64,000 nt of DNA from Fibrobacterota bacterium (GCA_023436205.1 JAEZKC010000012.1:62001-126000), one strand, 5' to 3'. Counted from the first letter of the stretch, positions 1 to 9,108 are shown. The notes: generated by a model not told the origin, from the sequence alone. Made by a program: numbers and translations.

Positions 1-1044
1 GAGCAGTGCATTCTGGCCATGGACTCTGTTTGGCCCATCAGTAACGCCCAGCTTGGAAAAGAAATGTACCGTATCACCGGCCTGCAGGGTGATATCATTC
101 ACTGAACCCTCGTTAAGGCTTTCCAGAATGAATTTATCGGAAGCGGCATTGTAATCAAGCTTTACACCGGCTCCGGAGGAGTTTACCTTGGAAATCATAT
201 CGGCAATAGTATCATCAGCGGTAATGCCCAGATTGCCCACATTATTAATAGTTAAGGCAGAGATGTCAATTCCCGTAAGGTCAAAGAGCTCGGAGACCTT
301 TTTGTTTTTATAATCCTGGTTGCTTGATCCGGAAGCTATAGTGAGCCCCTGCATGGATGAGCCGAACCCGATATACTCCATAAGGCGAACGTCATTGCCC
401 TTCTTGTCGAACATCAGTTCGTCATTGCCGTTTATGTTCACCTTGGTAATTACGTTGGCGAAATCGGAACCGAATTGCGAAACCACCTGTGAATTGATAT
501 TACTTACCAGATCGTCGATACTGGTCATGGCCTGAACATCAGCGTTGCTGATCTCAATGGTCTTGCTCACACCATCAATGGCAAGTGCTACCCGGAAATC
601 AGCACCAGCCAGTGTGGTTTTAAGATTATCCAGGTTGAAACCATCACTTTTGATTCCTCTGAGATTCAGCACATCCCCGGTCCAGGTGTCCTTTGTGGCG
701 AGCTGGGTTACCGATTGAATGGCTTGATCAAAATCTTTCAGGTCACCGGTGGCGGAAACGCTCACCTTGCTTGTGGAGGCACCGGCCAGAGTTGTATCGT
801 AAGTGAATTTGGCGAATGAACTCGGAGATCGGAAATTGGTGCTCGGGTTCACAATGTCGAAATGACTTTTCGCGAATCCCGAAATTTTATTAATAACATC
901 CCGATACATCTCCTGCCTCCAGGAGACAAGCTGCCGCTCCTTTTTAACACTGTCCACCCTCATATTCTGGACCTTGGAAAGATCCTTGATCATCTGTTCG
1001 GTGTCCAGCCCGGAAGCCATACCGGTAAGTCTTATGATACTCAT
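1..1044 (-). CDS. fliD: Flagellar hook-associated protein 2 (filament cap), partial
   Basis: The filament-cap protein FliD sits at the flagellar tip and helps flagellin subunits fold in place. The reading frame is open from an ATG at 1044 to the window edge, giving the first 348 residues; the C-terminus is missing. The N-terminus MSIIRLTGMASGLDTEQMI is the typical FliD start (short hydrophobic lead, then SGLDT). The middle has the FliD_C-like alternation of Ser/Thr-rich strands and a GITADDT segment. AGGA lies about 9 bases upstream of the ATG. The gene starts 24 bases after flaG, so both are probably on one transcript, with flagellin nearby. Identity is confident; the missing end is only a window effect. 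Confidence 0.9.
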   Translation of the reverse strand, partial: MSIIRLTGMASGLDTEQMIKDLSKVQNMRVDSVKKERQLVSWRQEMYRDVINKISGFAKSHFDIVNPSTNFRSPSSFAKFTYDTTLAGASTSKVSVSATGDLKDFDQAIQSVTQLATKDTWTGDVLNLRGIKSDGFNLDNLKTTLAGADFRVALAIDGVSKTIEISNADVQAMTSIDDLVSNINSQVVSQFGSDFANVITKVNINGNDELMFDKKGNDVRLMEYIGFGSSMQGLTIASGSSNQDYKNKKVSELFDLTGIDISALTINNVGNLGITADDTIADMISKVNSSGAGVKLDYNAASDKFILESLNEGSVNDITLQAGDTVHFFSKLGVTDGPNRVHGQNALL

Positions 1045-1068
1045 AGTGTATTCCTAGTCAAATGTGCA

Positions 1069-1452
1069 TTACACTCGTTCATCCACAAACAAGCCGGCCA
1101 GTTCCCACATTTTGGCGATCATGTCCTGGATTTTCTTGGGTGGATATTCAGCTATCACTTCATTGGTTTTGGTATCCATGATTGTGTACATGACCGTGTG
1201 GGTTATATCATGAACTACTCTATCAATTCTGCGATCATAAGCCTGAAGAGCTTTGTTGGCCTGCTCGATAGGCTTATCCATGACCTGCCATTCCTTATCT
1301 ACAATAGCATCCAGCTCTTCCTGCTTCTGAGCGACAGAAATATTCTGAGATACACTCTGTTCAACGGTATGAATCTGAGAACTGGGTTCACCAGCATTCT
1401 GACCCAGTTGCATGGGTTCCATGGGAATTGCAGTGACTGGCCCGATTTTCAT
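1069..1452 (-). CDS. flaG: FlaG family flagellar protein
   Basis: FlaG proteins are small flagellar proteins, usually encoded beside fliD, that influence filament length. The 127-residue product has the family signature near its C-terminus: a predicted strand VMYTIMDTKTNEVIAEYPP, then a helix ending in AGLFVDERV. The N-terminal part is rich in Gln/Glu and probably helical. Start choice: AGGAG lies 8 bases before the ATG at 1452, whereas a GTG at 1461 overlaps the AGGAG itself, so 1452 is preferred. The gene lies just upstream of fliD in the same direction. Confidence 0.85.
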   Translation of the reverse strand: MKIGPVTAIPMEPMQLGQNAGEPSSQIHTVEQSVSQNISVAQKQEELDAIVDKEWQVMDKPIEQANKALQAYDRRIDRVVHDITHTVMYTIMDTKTNEVIAEYPPKKIQDMIAKMWELAGLFVDERV

Positions 1453-1481
1453 AATAGTCACTCCTGTTTATGATAGTAGCT

Positions 1482-1516
1482 ATTATATAATATCGGCAGC
1501 TTAAGGCAAATAATTA
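1482..1516 (-). promoter_or_regulatory. Candidate promoter for flaG-fliD (sigma-28-like, overlapping a sigma-70-like one)
   Basis: On the minus strand TAATTATT (1516-1509) and GCCGATAT (1497-1490) are 11 bases apart, the geometry of sigma-28 (TAAAGTTT-N11-GCCGATAA), with a good -10 and a weak -35. The same stretch also offers TTGCCT (1509-1504), 16 bases, TATAAT (1487-1482). Either could drive flaG-fliD about 30-40 bases downstream. Which one is used cannot be told from sequence. Confidence 0.45.
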
Positions 1517-1584
1517 AAAAAATCTGCGTTTTTAATAAAAAAATACCTCAAAGATGCAACAACCTCCGGATGAAAGTGAAATTG

Positions 1585-2829
1585 TCAATCATTAACCAGA
1601 ATAGTCATCCAGGCAAGCGTGTCAAATTTGTTGATTTTGATAAGTTTGATGAGGGAACACATGAGTGTGGGACTATGGGTAAGAGTCTTGGACACACTCT
1701 GAATGACCTGAAATACATCATCATCTTCGAGCCTTTTTCGTGAACCGGCAATACCGTTAAGATGGAGCTTAAGAACTGCATAGAGCAAACACAGGTAAAT
1801 GTAGGAATCCCAAATCTTCTCAAACCGCCCAAAAGGCATGATGTCCTTGAAGAATTCGTTCACCAAAAAGTTTTCTAAAACATACTCTTTCTTCTTCAGG
1901 TAAAGTTTAAGATAGGTTTCCAGATTATACTGATATGCCTGAGAAATTTTGGTCGTATCAATTTTGTCTTTGAAATCTAATCCAGTTAGCACTTCTGTGA
2001 GAAGAGAAAGGTACCTTTCTCCTTGAATTCCGCTTTGAATTTGTTTATCGGTCAATTCTTTGGCAATTTTTAGCTGCAGGTCATGGTTACTTTTAACACT
2101 GCTCAATTCCTTTTTCAGAGCTCCAGCATCCACTAATCTGTTTATTTTCTCAAGTTCGGAGCTTACCTCCAAGCCTCTCTTTTCTTTGAACAGGCTTTCA
2201 ATTTTGTTGAAAGCAATGCCGAGAATCATCAATCTCTGGCCCAATGAATACGATCTGTCCTGAATCGTGTTTAAACTGAACAATCGAATGTCCCAGAATA
2301 TATTACTAGGCAACATCATTCGATCTTTCGATAATTGCAGTCTGCTGTTAATATTTACTCTGATATCCTCATCTTCTTCAATTTGCTCAAAGGAAATGCC
2401 CTGCATATTGTTAAGTGCAATCCTGACGACTTCTGGGCAAGACATAGTAAGGCAGCGTTCAAGTTTCCCGTCCACCTCATTCATTACCCGCGGGTAGGTG
2501 GCGCATGTGTTGCACAGGTATTCACTTCCGAGTTTTGCGTGAATGCTGCAGAGCATTTTTTCCGTGAGAAACGGGCATCCTGCGCCTTTTTCTAATGTGA
2601 TCCTTGCAAACTCTTTATCATGCTTACCCTGATCTATTCTGGGCACTATGTACTTCCGGAGTTTATCTCCCAAATCTTCACTGTTGCTCTCCGCGTATTT
2701 ATTGTACGTTGCCTTATCAACGTATATTTCCCAACCATCAAGACAACAGCTGTCTTCACATGCCGATCCGATACAGCGGAATTCACTTACGTACTTTGGC
2801 TGCAGCACTGTTCTTTTCTTCTCAGGCAT
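1585..2829 (-). CDS. fliB: FliB-type flagellin lysine-N-methylase
   Basis: FliB methylates surface lysines of flagellin. The 414-residue product begins with the family's cysteine-rich head: C19, C24, C28 and C29 in RCIGSACEDSCC, followed by C85, C94, C106 and C109 (GCPFL, MLCS, YLCNTCATYPR), consistent with a metal- or Fe-S-binding CxxCxxCC-type domain. The C-terminal 250 residues are helical and not distinctive. An AGGGAA ribosome site precedes the ATG at 2829. It lies immediately downstream of the flagellin gene but behind that gene's terminator and with its own promoter-like sequence, so it is probably expressed separately. The neighbouring flagellin is the obvious substrate (inference). 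Confidence 0.82.
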   Translation of the reverse strand: MPEKKRTVLQPKYVSEFRCIGSACEDSCCLDGWEIYVDKATYNKYAESNSEDLGDKLRKYIVPRIDQGKHDKEFARITLEKGAGCPFLTEKMLCSIHAKLGSEYLCNTCATYPRVMNEVDGKLERCLTMSCPEVVRIALNNMQGISFEQIEEDEDIRVNINSRLQLSKDRMMLPSNIFWDIRLFSLNTIQDRSYSLGQRLMILGIAFNKIESLFKEKRGLEVSSELEKINRLVDAGALKKELSSVKSNHDLQLKIAKELTDKQIQSGIQGERYLSLLTEVLTGLDFKDKIDTTKISQAYQYNLETYLKLYLKKKEYVLENFLVNEFFKDIMPFGRFEKIWDSYIYLCLLYAVLKLHLNGIAGSRKRLEDDDVFQVIQSVSKTLTHSPTLMCSLIKLIKINKFDTLAWMTILVND

Positions 2830-2925
2830 ATTGTTCCCTTACCAAGTATCCACATTGTTTTCAATTAAGGATGAAAGTTTTCAATATCAACATGACGTTC
2901 AGGTACAACTTGGTCCACTTACTCC

Positions 2926-2954
2926 ACTATATCATGGTAAACGATTGAATTCAA
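2926..2954 (-). promoter_or_regulatory. Sigma-70-like promoter for fliB
   Basis: TTGAAT (2954-2949), a 17-base spacer and TATAGT (2931-2926) on the minus strand lie about 95 bases before the fliB start, just downstream of the flagellin terminator. This suggests the methylase is transcribed by the housekeeping factor rather than together with the flagellin. Confidence 0.5.
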
Positions 2955-2977
2955 GAGAATTAGGTGAGAACCGTAAT

Positions 2978-3009
2978 AAAAAAAGAGCCGGAGAGTTTAT
3001 CTCCGGCTC
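2978..3009 (-). terminator. Rho-independent terminator of flagellin
   Basis: Read on the minus strand, GAGCCGGAG and CTCCGGCTC form a perfect 9-bp stem with a short AT-rich loop, followed directly by seven Ts. It lies 35 bases after the flagellin stop codon. Confidence 0.9.
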
Positions 3010-3043
3010 CGGCATGTAACTCTCTTCAGAAAGATTCAGAATC

Positions 3044-4246
3044 TTATCTGAGGAGCTGGAGCACACCCTGAGGAGCCTGGTTGGCCTGGGCCAGCATAGC
3101 CTGTGCAGCCTGCTGGAGGATGTTGTTCTTTGTGAAGTTCATCATTTCCTTGGCCATATCGACATCTCTGATTCTGCTTTCTGCAGCCTGCAGGTTTTCA
3201 GCAGAGGTATCGAGGTTCTTTATAGTATGCTCAAGACGGTTCTGCATGGCTCCTAGTGAGCTTCTCTGAGTGGAAACTTTCTGGAGTGCCAGGTTCACCG
3301 TTTCGATGGCGGTAGCTGCACCAAACTTCGTGGAGATGTCAACAGTGCTGACACCCAGAGCAGCAGAGCGCATATCGCTCATCGATACGAAAGCGGTCTG
3401 ACCGGAGTTAGCTCCAACCTGAGCCATTATGGAATTGCCCAGATCTGTGCTTGCGGCTTCGAACTTTCCGAATACCATAGTCATGCTCTCGCCGACTTTC
3501 ATGCCGCCTGTCAAACTGGAAGTTGTCAGAGTTGTTGCACCACCAGTGACCAATGCCGCGTCGAAAGTAAGAGTAGTATCGTTGGTGACCACAACATGAG
3601 TACTGGTGGATCCATTAGGTCCAATGATCTGATAATCACCGGCAGCGAATGAGTTATCAGCATTGGTCTGCTTTGTTCTGACAATCATATATGCGCCATC
3701 GATATTACTGGCAGTAGCGGCAACAGCTACTTTGTCACTTACCGTCTTGATGTTGGCGGCAGTCACAGTCACACCGGAGTTGTTGTTGACCGCAAAGCTA
3801 CCCTTAACGATATCCTTCACGCCAACTGCGGATCCATCAAGAAGCTTTTTGGTGTTGAACTCTGTGGTGTTACCGATACGATCCAGCTCAGCATTAAGCT
3901 GCTTTATTTCAGCCTGAAGTTCCTTTCTGTCTGAATCTGTGTTGGTATCGTTGGCAGATTGCACGGCCAGCTCTCTCATTCTCTGCAGAATTGCATGGCT
4001 TTCACCAAGTGCGCCTTCTGCGGTCTGAATAAGGGAGATGGTGTCCTGAGAGTTTCTGCTTGCCTGATTGAGACCACGGATCTGTCCACGCATCTTTTCA
4101 GAGATGGCCAATCCGGCAGCATCGTCACCAGCTCTGTTGATCCGGTAACCGGAAGAGAGCTTTTCCATCGACTTGGCACCAGCATTTCCGGAAATACCGA
4201 GCTGTCTCTGGGTGTTCATGGCTAGCAGGTTGTTGTTGATACGCAT
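3044..4246 (-). CDS. fliC: Flagellin
   Basis: This is the filament structural subunit, exported by the flagellar type III apparatus. The 400-residue protein has the conserved D0/D1 ends: N-terminal MRINNNLLAMNTQRQLG with SGYRINRAGDDAAGLAIS, and C-terminal helices with RIRDVDMAKEMMNFTKN and a QANQAPQGVLQLLR end. The central part (about residues 150-290) is a Ser/Thr/Ala-rich variable domain. AAGGAGG stands 5 bases before the ATG at 4246, and a sigma-28 promoter lies about 125 bases upstream. A strong terminator follows. The fliB-type methylase next door suggests that its lysines may be methylated. Confidence 0.97.
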   Translation of the reverse strand: MRINNNLLAMNTQRQLGISGNAGAKSMEKLSSGYRINRAGDDAAGLAISEKMRGQIRGLNQASRNSQDTISLIQTAEGALGESHAILQRMRELAVQSANDTNTDSDRKELQAEIKQLNAELDRIGNTTEFNTKKLLDGSAVGVKDIVKGSFAVNNNSGVTVTAANIKTVSDKVAVAATASNIDGAYMIVRTKQTNADNSFAAGDYQIIGPNGSTSTHVVVTNDTTLTFDAALVTGGATTLTTSSLTGGMKVGESMTMVFGKFEAASTDLGNSIMAQVGANSGQTAFVSMSDMRSAALGVSTVDISTKFGAATAIETVNLALQKVSTQRSSLGAMQNRLEHTIKNLDTSAENLQAAESRIRDVDMAKEMMNFTKNNILQQAAQAMLAQANQAPQGVLQLLR

Positions 4247-4369
4247 ACGTCCTCCTTGAGAGTGTTTTAATTATACTTGGCGTCCTTGCCAGTTTTGCTT
4301 TCTTTTTCAGTACCTTCGAGAGCTTTCCGTTGAACCCGGCCGCGCTCACCATCCTGCTCTCATTCTATG

Positions 4370-4397
4370 TTATCGACAGGTTGGCTGTCAAACTTTA
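4370..4397 (-). promoter_or_regulatory. Sigma-28 (FliA) promoter of flagellin
   Basis: On the minus strand TAAAGTTT (4397-4390), 12 bases, then GTCGATAA (4377-4370) match the sigma-28 consensus TAAAGTTT-N11-GCCGATAA at every -35 position and seven of eight -10 positions; the spacer is one base longer. Predicted transcription starts near 4363, leaving a leader of about 115 bases before flagellin. Confidence 0.8.
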
Positions 4398-4513
4398 GCG
4401 GTTAATCAGAAAAAAAATGCAGAGCAGTGAAATGGAAATTGATTTCCAGAGATACACTTCAGCAAAATATGCTATTCTATGCATTGAGCACCACAAAGGG
4501 GTATATTAGATGT

Positions 4514-5725
4514 ATGGCACGTTTCGATCTGCATATCACCTCCATCCCCGATTCCCGGGGAAAGCTCATGGTGGCCAGAGCGCTGGCAGCCAATCCGGCT
4601 ATCCCGCTGCATGTAGCCATGGAGATGACCTCCAAGCTGCCAGTTACTTTGTATAAGGATCTGGAGATCAAGGAAGCGGAAGCGCATATCGTTCAGCTGA
4701 AAAAATTCGGCGTGGGGTTCAAACTTTCTGAATCATCACCTGAGAGCAAAGAAAAAATCCAGCTGCCTCCAATTAAGGAGGAACGGCAGCTGAAGCCTTC
4801 TTCAGCATCTCCACCACCCCTTGACATTGTTAAACCACAGATCAACCATCCTGAAACAATGCCAGCCCCTAAACTTGAACCTGCAAAAACGGGGATAAAA
4901 GTTGAGACGCGGAAAAGCGATCCACACAGATCGGGAATCTTTGTAGGTGAAATATCTGAAACCCCGAAAAAACAGAGCCGGACACTGCAAATTCTGATTC
5001 CACTGGTAATTGTGCTTTCCCTGGCTGCGCTGCTTTCATTTTTGCCCAAAGAGAAAAAATTCGTGGTGTCCAGTACCGGCACCAAAATCATCAAGGGAGA
5101 GGTTAAGGAAACCAAATCAAGTTCTACGGGGAAATCCTCCCCCCAAAATAAAAAAACCAAGTCCGGCGCAGCTACAGTCACGTCCAGCGGAAGTGAAAAC
5201 CGCGGAGAAGTAGGCAACCAGGAACGCAAAATGGCTGATTCCTATCTTGATTCTGCTGTAGCCGCCAGCGACGACGCCGAAAGCAGGATTGCCTTCTATA
5301 AAATCGCCATCTCTTTCAATAAATACAACATTTCTGCCTGGCAGGGGCTTCTGGAGACCTATAGAGAGCTGGATCGAATACAGGAAGCCAGAGAAACTCA
5401 ACAGAGTATGGAGGAGATCTTCGGGGCGCAGGTCTTTTCAACCAACTCTGCGGTAAAGCAGTTCGGTGAACTCACCGATGCCTATCTCACCGAAGGTGGT
5501 GCCTACAGAGTGGAGTACAGAAGCAATAATGTAAAAAGAGAGGCGATATTTCAGGATATCTATCTTCTAACGAGAGCACTGAGAACCGTGTGCAAGTGCG
5601 AAAGAATTTCCATATTTGCAACCACCGGACCGGCCAGAGGAATGCTTGTTCACACTGGCCCGGAAGTGCCGATTCATTCTGTTTCCGCCTTTTCCCAGAC
5701 AGCAAGCGTTGTCTGGCTTGAATAG
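4514..5725 (+). CDS. Membrane protein with L7/L12-like N-terminal domain and TPR-like periplasmic part
   Basis: Not a named family that I recognise. Residues 1-72 resemble the C-terminal domain of ribosomal protein L7/L12: RFDLHITSIPDSRGKLMVAR, then a conserved-looking helix, a Pro-containing loop (KLPVTLYKDL), EAEAHI and KKFGVGFKL. A Pro/Lys/Ser-rich linker follows, then one membrane segment near residues 155-175 (ILIPLVIVLSLAALLSFL), a second low-complexity Lys/Ser linker, and a helical region near 245-310 (YLDSAVAASDDAESRIAFYK) that looks TPR-like. The C-terminal 100 residues resemble no family I know. I chose the ATG at 4514 because AAAGGGG lies upstream and the L7/L12-like domain starts there; an ATG at 4427 has no ribosome site. 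It ends 9 bases from the convergent neighbour. Confidence 0.7.
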   Translation: MARFDLHITSIPDSRGKLMVARALAANPAIPLHVAMEMTSKLPVTLYKDLEIKEAEAHIVQLKKFGVGFKLSESSPESKEKIQLPPIKEERQLKPSSASPPPLDIVKPQINHPETMPAPKLEPAKTGIKVETRKSDPHRSGIFVGEISETPKKQSRTLQILIPLVIVLSLAALLSFLPKEKKFVVSSTGTKIIKGEVKETKSSSTGKSSPQNKKTKSGAATVTSSGSENRGEVGNQERKMADSYLDSAVAASDDAESRIAFYKIAISFNKYNISAWQGLLETYRELDRIQEARETQQSMEEIFGAQVFSTNSAVKQFGELTDAYLTEGGAYRVEYRSNNVKREAIFQDIYLLTRALRTVCKCERISIFATTGPARGMLVHTGPEVPIHSVSAFSQTASVVWLE

Positions 5726-5734
5726 AGCTTGCCT

Positions 5735-6535
5735 TCAGACATCCTGCCCATAGATGAAGGAAAGCAGGGCGGAAGCCGTCTGGTCGAGAATGGCGGGGAA
5801 CTGAGGATCATCGCAGTACACTTGACAGATTTCCAGAATCGCAAGCAGATCTGTACGGGTGAGTTTGGCCCGACCACCACTTTCCAGCTTTTCAATAAGC
5901 GGCTCAACACTGTCATAAAAGAAAATGACCCTCTCCTGCTGCTGCTCAATCTGTTCGGCTTCTGAAAGAAGTTTCTGACCCAAAGTCACCAGAGCAGCAC
6001 TCTCTTCCTGAGAAAAGGATACATCAAGCTTCTCCTTGGCGGCTTTTTCAGAAAAATGCACATCATAGAAACTGAAGGATTTCAGCCGGCTTTTTACATC
6101 TGAATTCTTTAAAGCGTACATACCGTTTTCTGCAGGAGAAAAATGTTCCTCCAGAAGGGCTGAGACTTCATCCTTATTTGATTTGAGAACATGAACAGTA
6201 AATGTCTGCTCTTCAGAGGAATCCTCAGGGGTATCGATGTAGAAAACAGCTCCGCTGTCTCGCAGCATGGCGTATGCGGTGAGCACATCCACTTTAGAAA
6301 ACCGGTGCTCCAGAGAAGTGAAATCCTCCTTGCTGTACAGTTCAGGGATTTGAGCCATGGCATCAGTGCTTTGGGCTTCAGGTACAGGCTCCTCCTCAGT
6401 ACTCAGGTTTCGCTTTTGAAGCTCCTCGGCCATTATTTTCAAAGCCTCTTCGGTGTAGTCTTCTTTATGGTTAAAATATTGATCCAAAAGCATTTCATCT
6501 GAATAATGCACCAGTGCATCCCGCAAGCTTTCCAT
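5735..6535 (-). CDS. Hypothetical protein with DUF2007-like segment
   Basis: An acidic cytoplasmic protein of 266 residues with no signal peptide or membrane helix. The N-terminus has a YSDEMLLDQYFNHKEDYTEE-type helix pair often seen in small bacterial proteins that end in EELQKRN. Residues about 75-135 (LEHRFSKVDVLTAYAMLRDS, then VFYIDTPEDS and VHVLKSNKDEVSALLEEHF) recall DUF2007-type putative signal-transducing domains; this is inference by eye. AGGGGA precedes the ATG at 6535. It ends 9 bases from the plus-strand gene before it, with no obvious terminator between. Confidence 0.7.
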   Translation of the reverse strand: MESLRDALVHYSDEMLLDQYFNHKEDYTEEALKIMAEELQKRNLSTEEEPVPEAQSTDAMAQIPELYSKEDFTSLEHRFSKVDVLTAYAMLRDSGAVFYIDTPEDSSEEQTFTVHVLKSNKDEVSALLEEHFSPAENGMYALKNSDVKSRLKSFSFYDVHFSEKAAKEKLDVSFSQEESAALVTLGQKLLSEAEQIEQQQERVIFFYDSVEPLIEKLESGGRAKLTRTDLLAILEICQVYCDDPQFPAILDQTASALLSFIYGQDV

Positions 6536-6605
6536 TTGTATCCCCTGTTGAAATAGCGTGACTTTTGTTAGAAAATAGCCTGCGGTGAGTGGATCAGGAA
6601 AGAGT

Positions 6606-8363
6606 TCATTTTACTACGGCAGAACCGGTGAGCAGTTCGTTTGCCGTTCTGAGGCGGTAAAAATAGATCCCCTTTGAAGAGAGGGGGACCAGCTTAGCCT
6701 CAGTGCTGTACAACTTTTTCACCTGTGCACCACGGGCATTGAAGATTTCGATGGTGAAGGGCTGACCGGCATTTTTAATCTCCAGGCCTTGAGCGTTAAC
6801 GAGGATCTTTGGAGAGAGGATTTCACCTGAGATCAATTCTATGGGAGAAACATCCCCCAGACGTTCGGAAGAAATTTCAACATCCTGAATTATGGCAGTT
6901 TGCGCCAGCGATGCCCAGCAGCCGTAATCTCCAATTTTTTTGGCGTACCCTCGGCGGGGCAGATCAGTTGCGACCTGTATGCCATCCACCCAGACATTGT
7001 AAGTCATACTCTGAAAATCGCACTGGAAAGAGATCTGGTGAACTCCAGCCCTGCCCGTTATACCGTGTGCGGTATCATACGTTCGAGAGCTTCCGTCAAG
7101 AGCGGAAAAGATGCCGTTTTCGTACCTGAGGACGCCAAAGAGATCATATTCTCCGGCAGGTGTGGCGAAACGTGAAGGCCCGACCAGAAGGGATGCAGAT
7201 GAGTCGAGAATGGTCACTTTCAGATTGAGATACTGATCATTGCCCAGAAGGGAATCACCTATAGCAACCCCCTGCCACTGCTCCGAAGGGAGTGCGTCGG
7301 TTGCCCCCAGTGCAAATATTTTTCGGGATGATGAAGAGGTTTGTGAACCGCCCGTAACCTTGTAGCAGAAATTAAAAATTCCCGGTTCACTGTAGACGAC
7401 CGCTGCTGCAGGACCGGCGGTAATTACGCCGTTTCCAAAATCGACCTCATGATCCAGGTTGGAACCCAGACTGGCTGAGCCATTCACCGTTAAATGCAGA
7501 GGCACTTTGCCGTTTGTTGACGAGAGTGCAAAAAGCGCTTCGGGGCGGGAAGATGAATTTGAACTGCTGATCACAGAAAAATCGTCATAATATACCTGCA
7601 TGTCTTCTAATGGAGCCCAATCGGCGCTGCTTCCACCATAGAACGTGGAAATATAAAACTGGTCGGTTTTGAGAGCCGAGGTATCTCGGAAATGAATGCT
7701 GGTGCGCTCGAGGGCCAGTTCCCCGTCAAAATAGGCGCGGATGACGCCATTTGCTTCACCGGGAGAGTTCATTATAATCTGAGTAGTGACTCGATGCCAG
7801 GTCCCGGGGATAAATCTTTTCTGGGGCAAAGAAGCGGAATAGGGCATGTCCTCCCCGTATGCGGCGTGATTGGGATCGGCTTTATCCGGATAGTAGACAT
7901 ACTGAACCGTCTTGCCCTCCTCCCGCCACATAATGCGGGCACTCCATCCGTTGTAGCCGTCTGCGGTTTTACCCCCGGTGATGCAGTCTCCGCCACAAAG
8001 ACCCGGGAGCTTTCCCCCTTTCACGAAATCAAAACCCTGCTCGAACATCACTTTATAGCTGGCCCATGCGGTATCCACAGCCTTACTCAGGACAGCCTTG
8101 ATCTGAATCGCGTTTTCCTGAGGTCCAAAGGTGTTTGCGGGATAGCAGAGGCGCAGCACTCGTCCCTGACCGGCCGGCCCGGCTACAATTTCCCCCCGTC
8201 CCTCATCGATACCATGATACCACAAAGCCCCCGGGAAATCCTCCCTTGCCATGGCTTGAGAATAGGTGCCGAGCGGATGCTGATCAAAATCCACATCCAG
8301 AAGGACCTCTGCATGCAAAAGAATAGAGAGGAGAAGCAGTGATAAAACAGTTCTTAAGATCAT
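6606..8363 (-). CDS. Secreted polysaccharide-lyase-like protein with PKD and sorting domains
   Basis: A signal peptide (MILRTVLSLLLLSILLHA) is followed by a roughly 250-residue jelly-roll domain resembling polysaccharide lyase family 14 / alginate-lyase-like folds: KLPGLCGG, GWSARIMWREEG, VQYVYYP, PGTWHRVTTQI and YYDDFSVI. Then comes a PKD-like domain (near 280-345), a second LamG-like jelly roll (near 350-500) and a C-terminal beta domain with IFNARGAQVKK and SSKGIYFYRL, like the sorting domains of type IX secretion substrates. The start at 8363 has AAAGGAT 7 bases upstream; a further ATG at 8393 has none. Substrate is unknown. It stands alone on the minus strand. Confidence 0.72.
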   Translation of the reverse strand: MILRTVLSLLLLSILLHAEVLLDVDFDQHPLGTYSQAMAREDFPGALWYHGIDEGRGEIVAGPAGQGRVLRLCYPANTFGPQENAIQIKAVLSKAVDTAWASYKVMFEQGFDFVKGGKLPGLCGGDCITGGKTADGYNGWSARIMWREEGKTVQYVYYPDKADPNHAAYGEDMPYSASLPQKRFIPGTWHRVTTQIIMNSPGEANGVIRAYFDGELALERTSIHFRDTSALKTDQFYISTFYGGSSADWAPLEDMQVYYDDFSVISSSNSSSRPEALFALSSTNGKVPLHLTVNGSASLGSNLDHEVDFGNGVITAGPAAAVVYSEPGIFNFCYKVTGGSQTSSSSRKIFALGATDALPSEQWQGVAIGDSLLGNDQYLNLKVTILDSSASLLVGPSRFATPAGEYDLFGVLRYENGIFSALDGSSRTYDTAHGITGRAGVHQISFQCDFQSMTYNVWVDGIQVATDLPRRGYAKKIGDYGCWASLAQTAIIQDVEISSERLGDVSPIELISGEILSPKILVNAQGLEIKNAGQPFTIEIFNARGAQVKKLYSTEAKLVPLSSKGIYFYRLRTANELLTGSAVVK

Positions 8364-8517
8364 GAGCAAAATCCTTTGGCTAAAGTACTGCACTACTACA
8401 ATTTAACCGAAAAGTCAGACATTTTCAACTGTTCTCGGGTACTCATTTTGCTCTCTATCCGTATTGCCGTCTCAGATCTGCCGTAAAACCGGTGAATGCC
8501 CCAAAAAGGAGGAATCC

Positions 8518-9000
8518 ATGAAAAGAAATCTGGCAACGCTTTTTACGATAATGATGGCAGCGAATCTGTTCGCACAGGAGTTCCCTCAGCCCGAATCCCC
8601 TCCCGCCCAGAGTGAGATGCCGACCTATGAAATCGGAGTGATTTTGGGTTTTCCCACCGGATTAAGCGGAAAATACTGGCAAAACAACAGAAGTGCCTTC
8701 GATGCGGCGCTGTCCTGGAATTTCGGTGATGATGCCAGTTTTGAAGTGCACGCCGACTATCTTTATCATCCCATTTATTTCAATGTTCCTCAAGGAAACC
8801 TGCCGCTTTATGTAGGAGGAGGAGTTGCTGTTTATCTAACCGATGATCCCACAGTGGGAGCTCGCATTCCGGTGGGACTTGAATATCTTTTCAACAGAGC
8901 ACCATTAAGCGTCTTTCTTGAACTCGCTCCTGTTGTAGAAATCATCCCATCCACCGGTTTTACCATGAGTGGAGGCCTGGGCGTGCGCTACACCTTCTGA
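8518..9000 (+). CDS. Secreted outer-membrane beta-barrel-like protein
   Basis: A 160-residue protein with a clear signal peptide (MKRNLATLFTIMMAANLFAQ) and a mature part of alternating polar/aromatic strands that ends in VRYTF, the usual outer-membrane terminal Phe. Phrases such as GVILGFPTGLSGKYW and GGGVAVYLTD are typical of small eight-strand barrels. AAAAAGGAGG is placed 6 bases before the ATG at 8518, which settles the start. A terminator follows directly. Function cannot be assigned. Confidence 0.78.
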   Translation: MKRNLATLFTIMMAANLFAQEFPQPESPPAQSEMPTYEIGVILGFPTGLSGKYWQNNRSAFDAALSWNFGDDASFEVHADYLYHPIYFNVPQGNLPLYVGGGVAVYLTDDPTVGARIPVGLEYLFNRAPLSVFLELAPVVEIIPSTGFTMSGGLGVRYTF

Positions 9001-9005
9001 ATACC

Positions 9006-9030
9006 GGAGAGGCCCACCCTCTCCCTTTTT
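9006..9030 (+). terminator. Rho-independent terminator
   Basis: GGAGAGG and CCTCTCC pair around a five-base loop, with CTTTTT after the stem, six bases downstream of the barrel-protein stop codon. Confidence 0.85.
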
Positions 9031-9108
9031 CCCCGTTTCTATCATCAATGCCGTGCAGCTATTATTTTTCCCTTCAGTAGTAGAAGTTCCACATATTCCG
9101 GATTCTGT

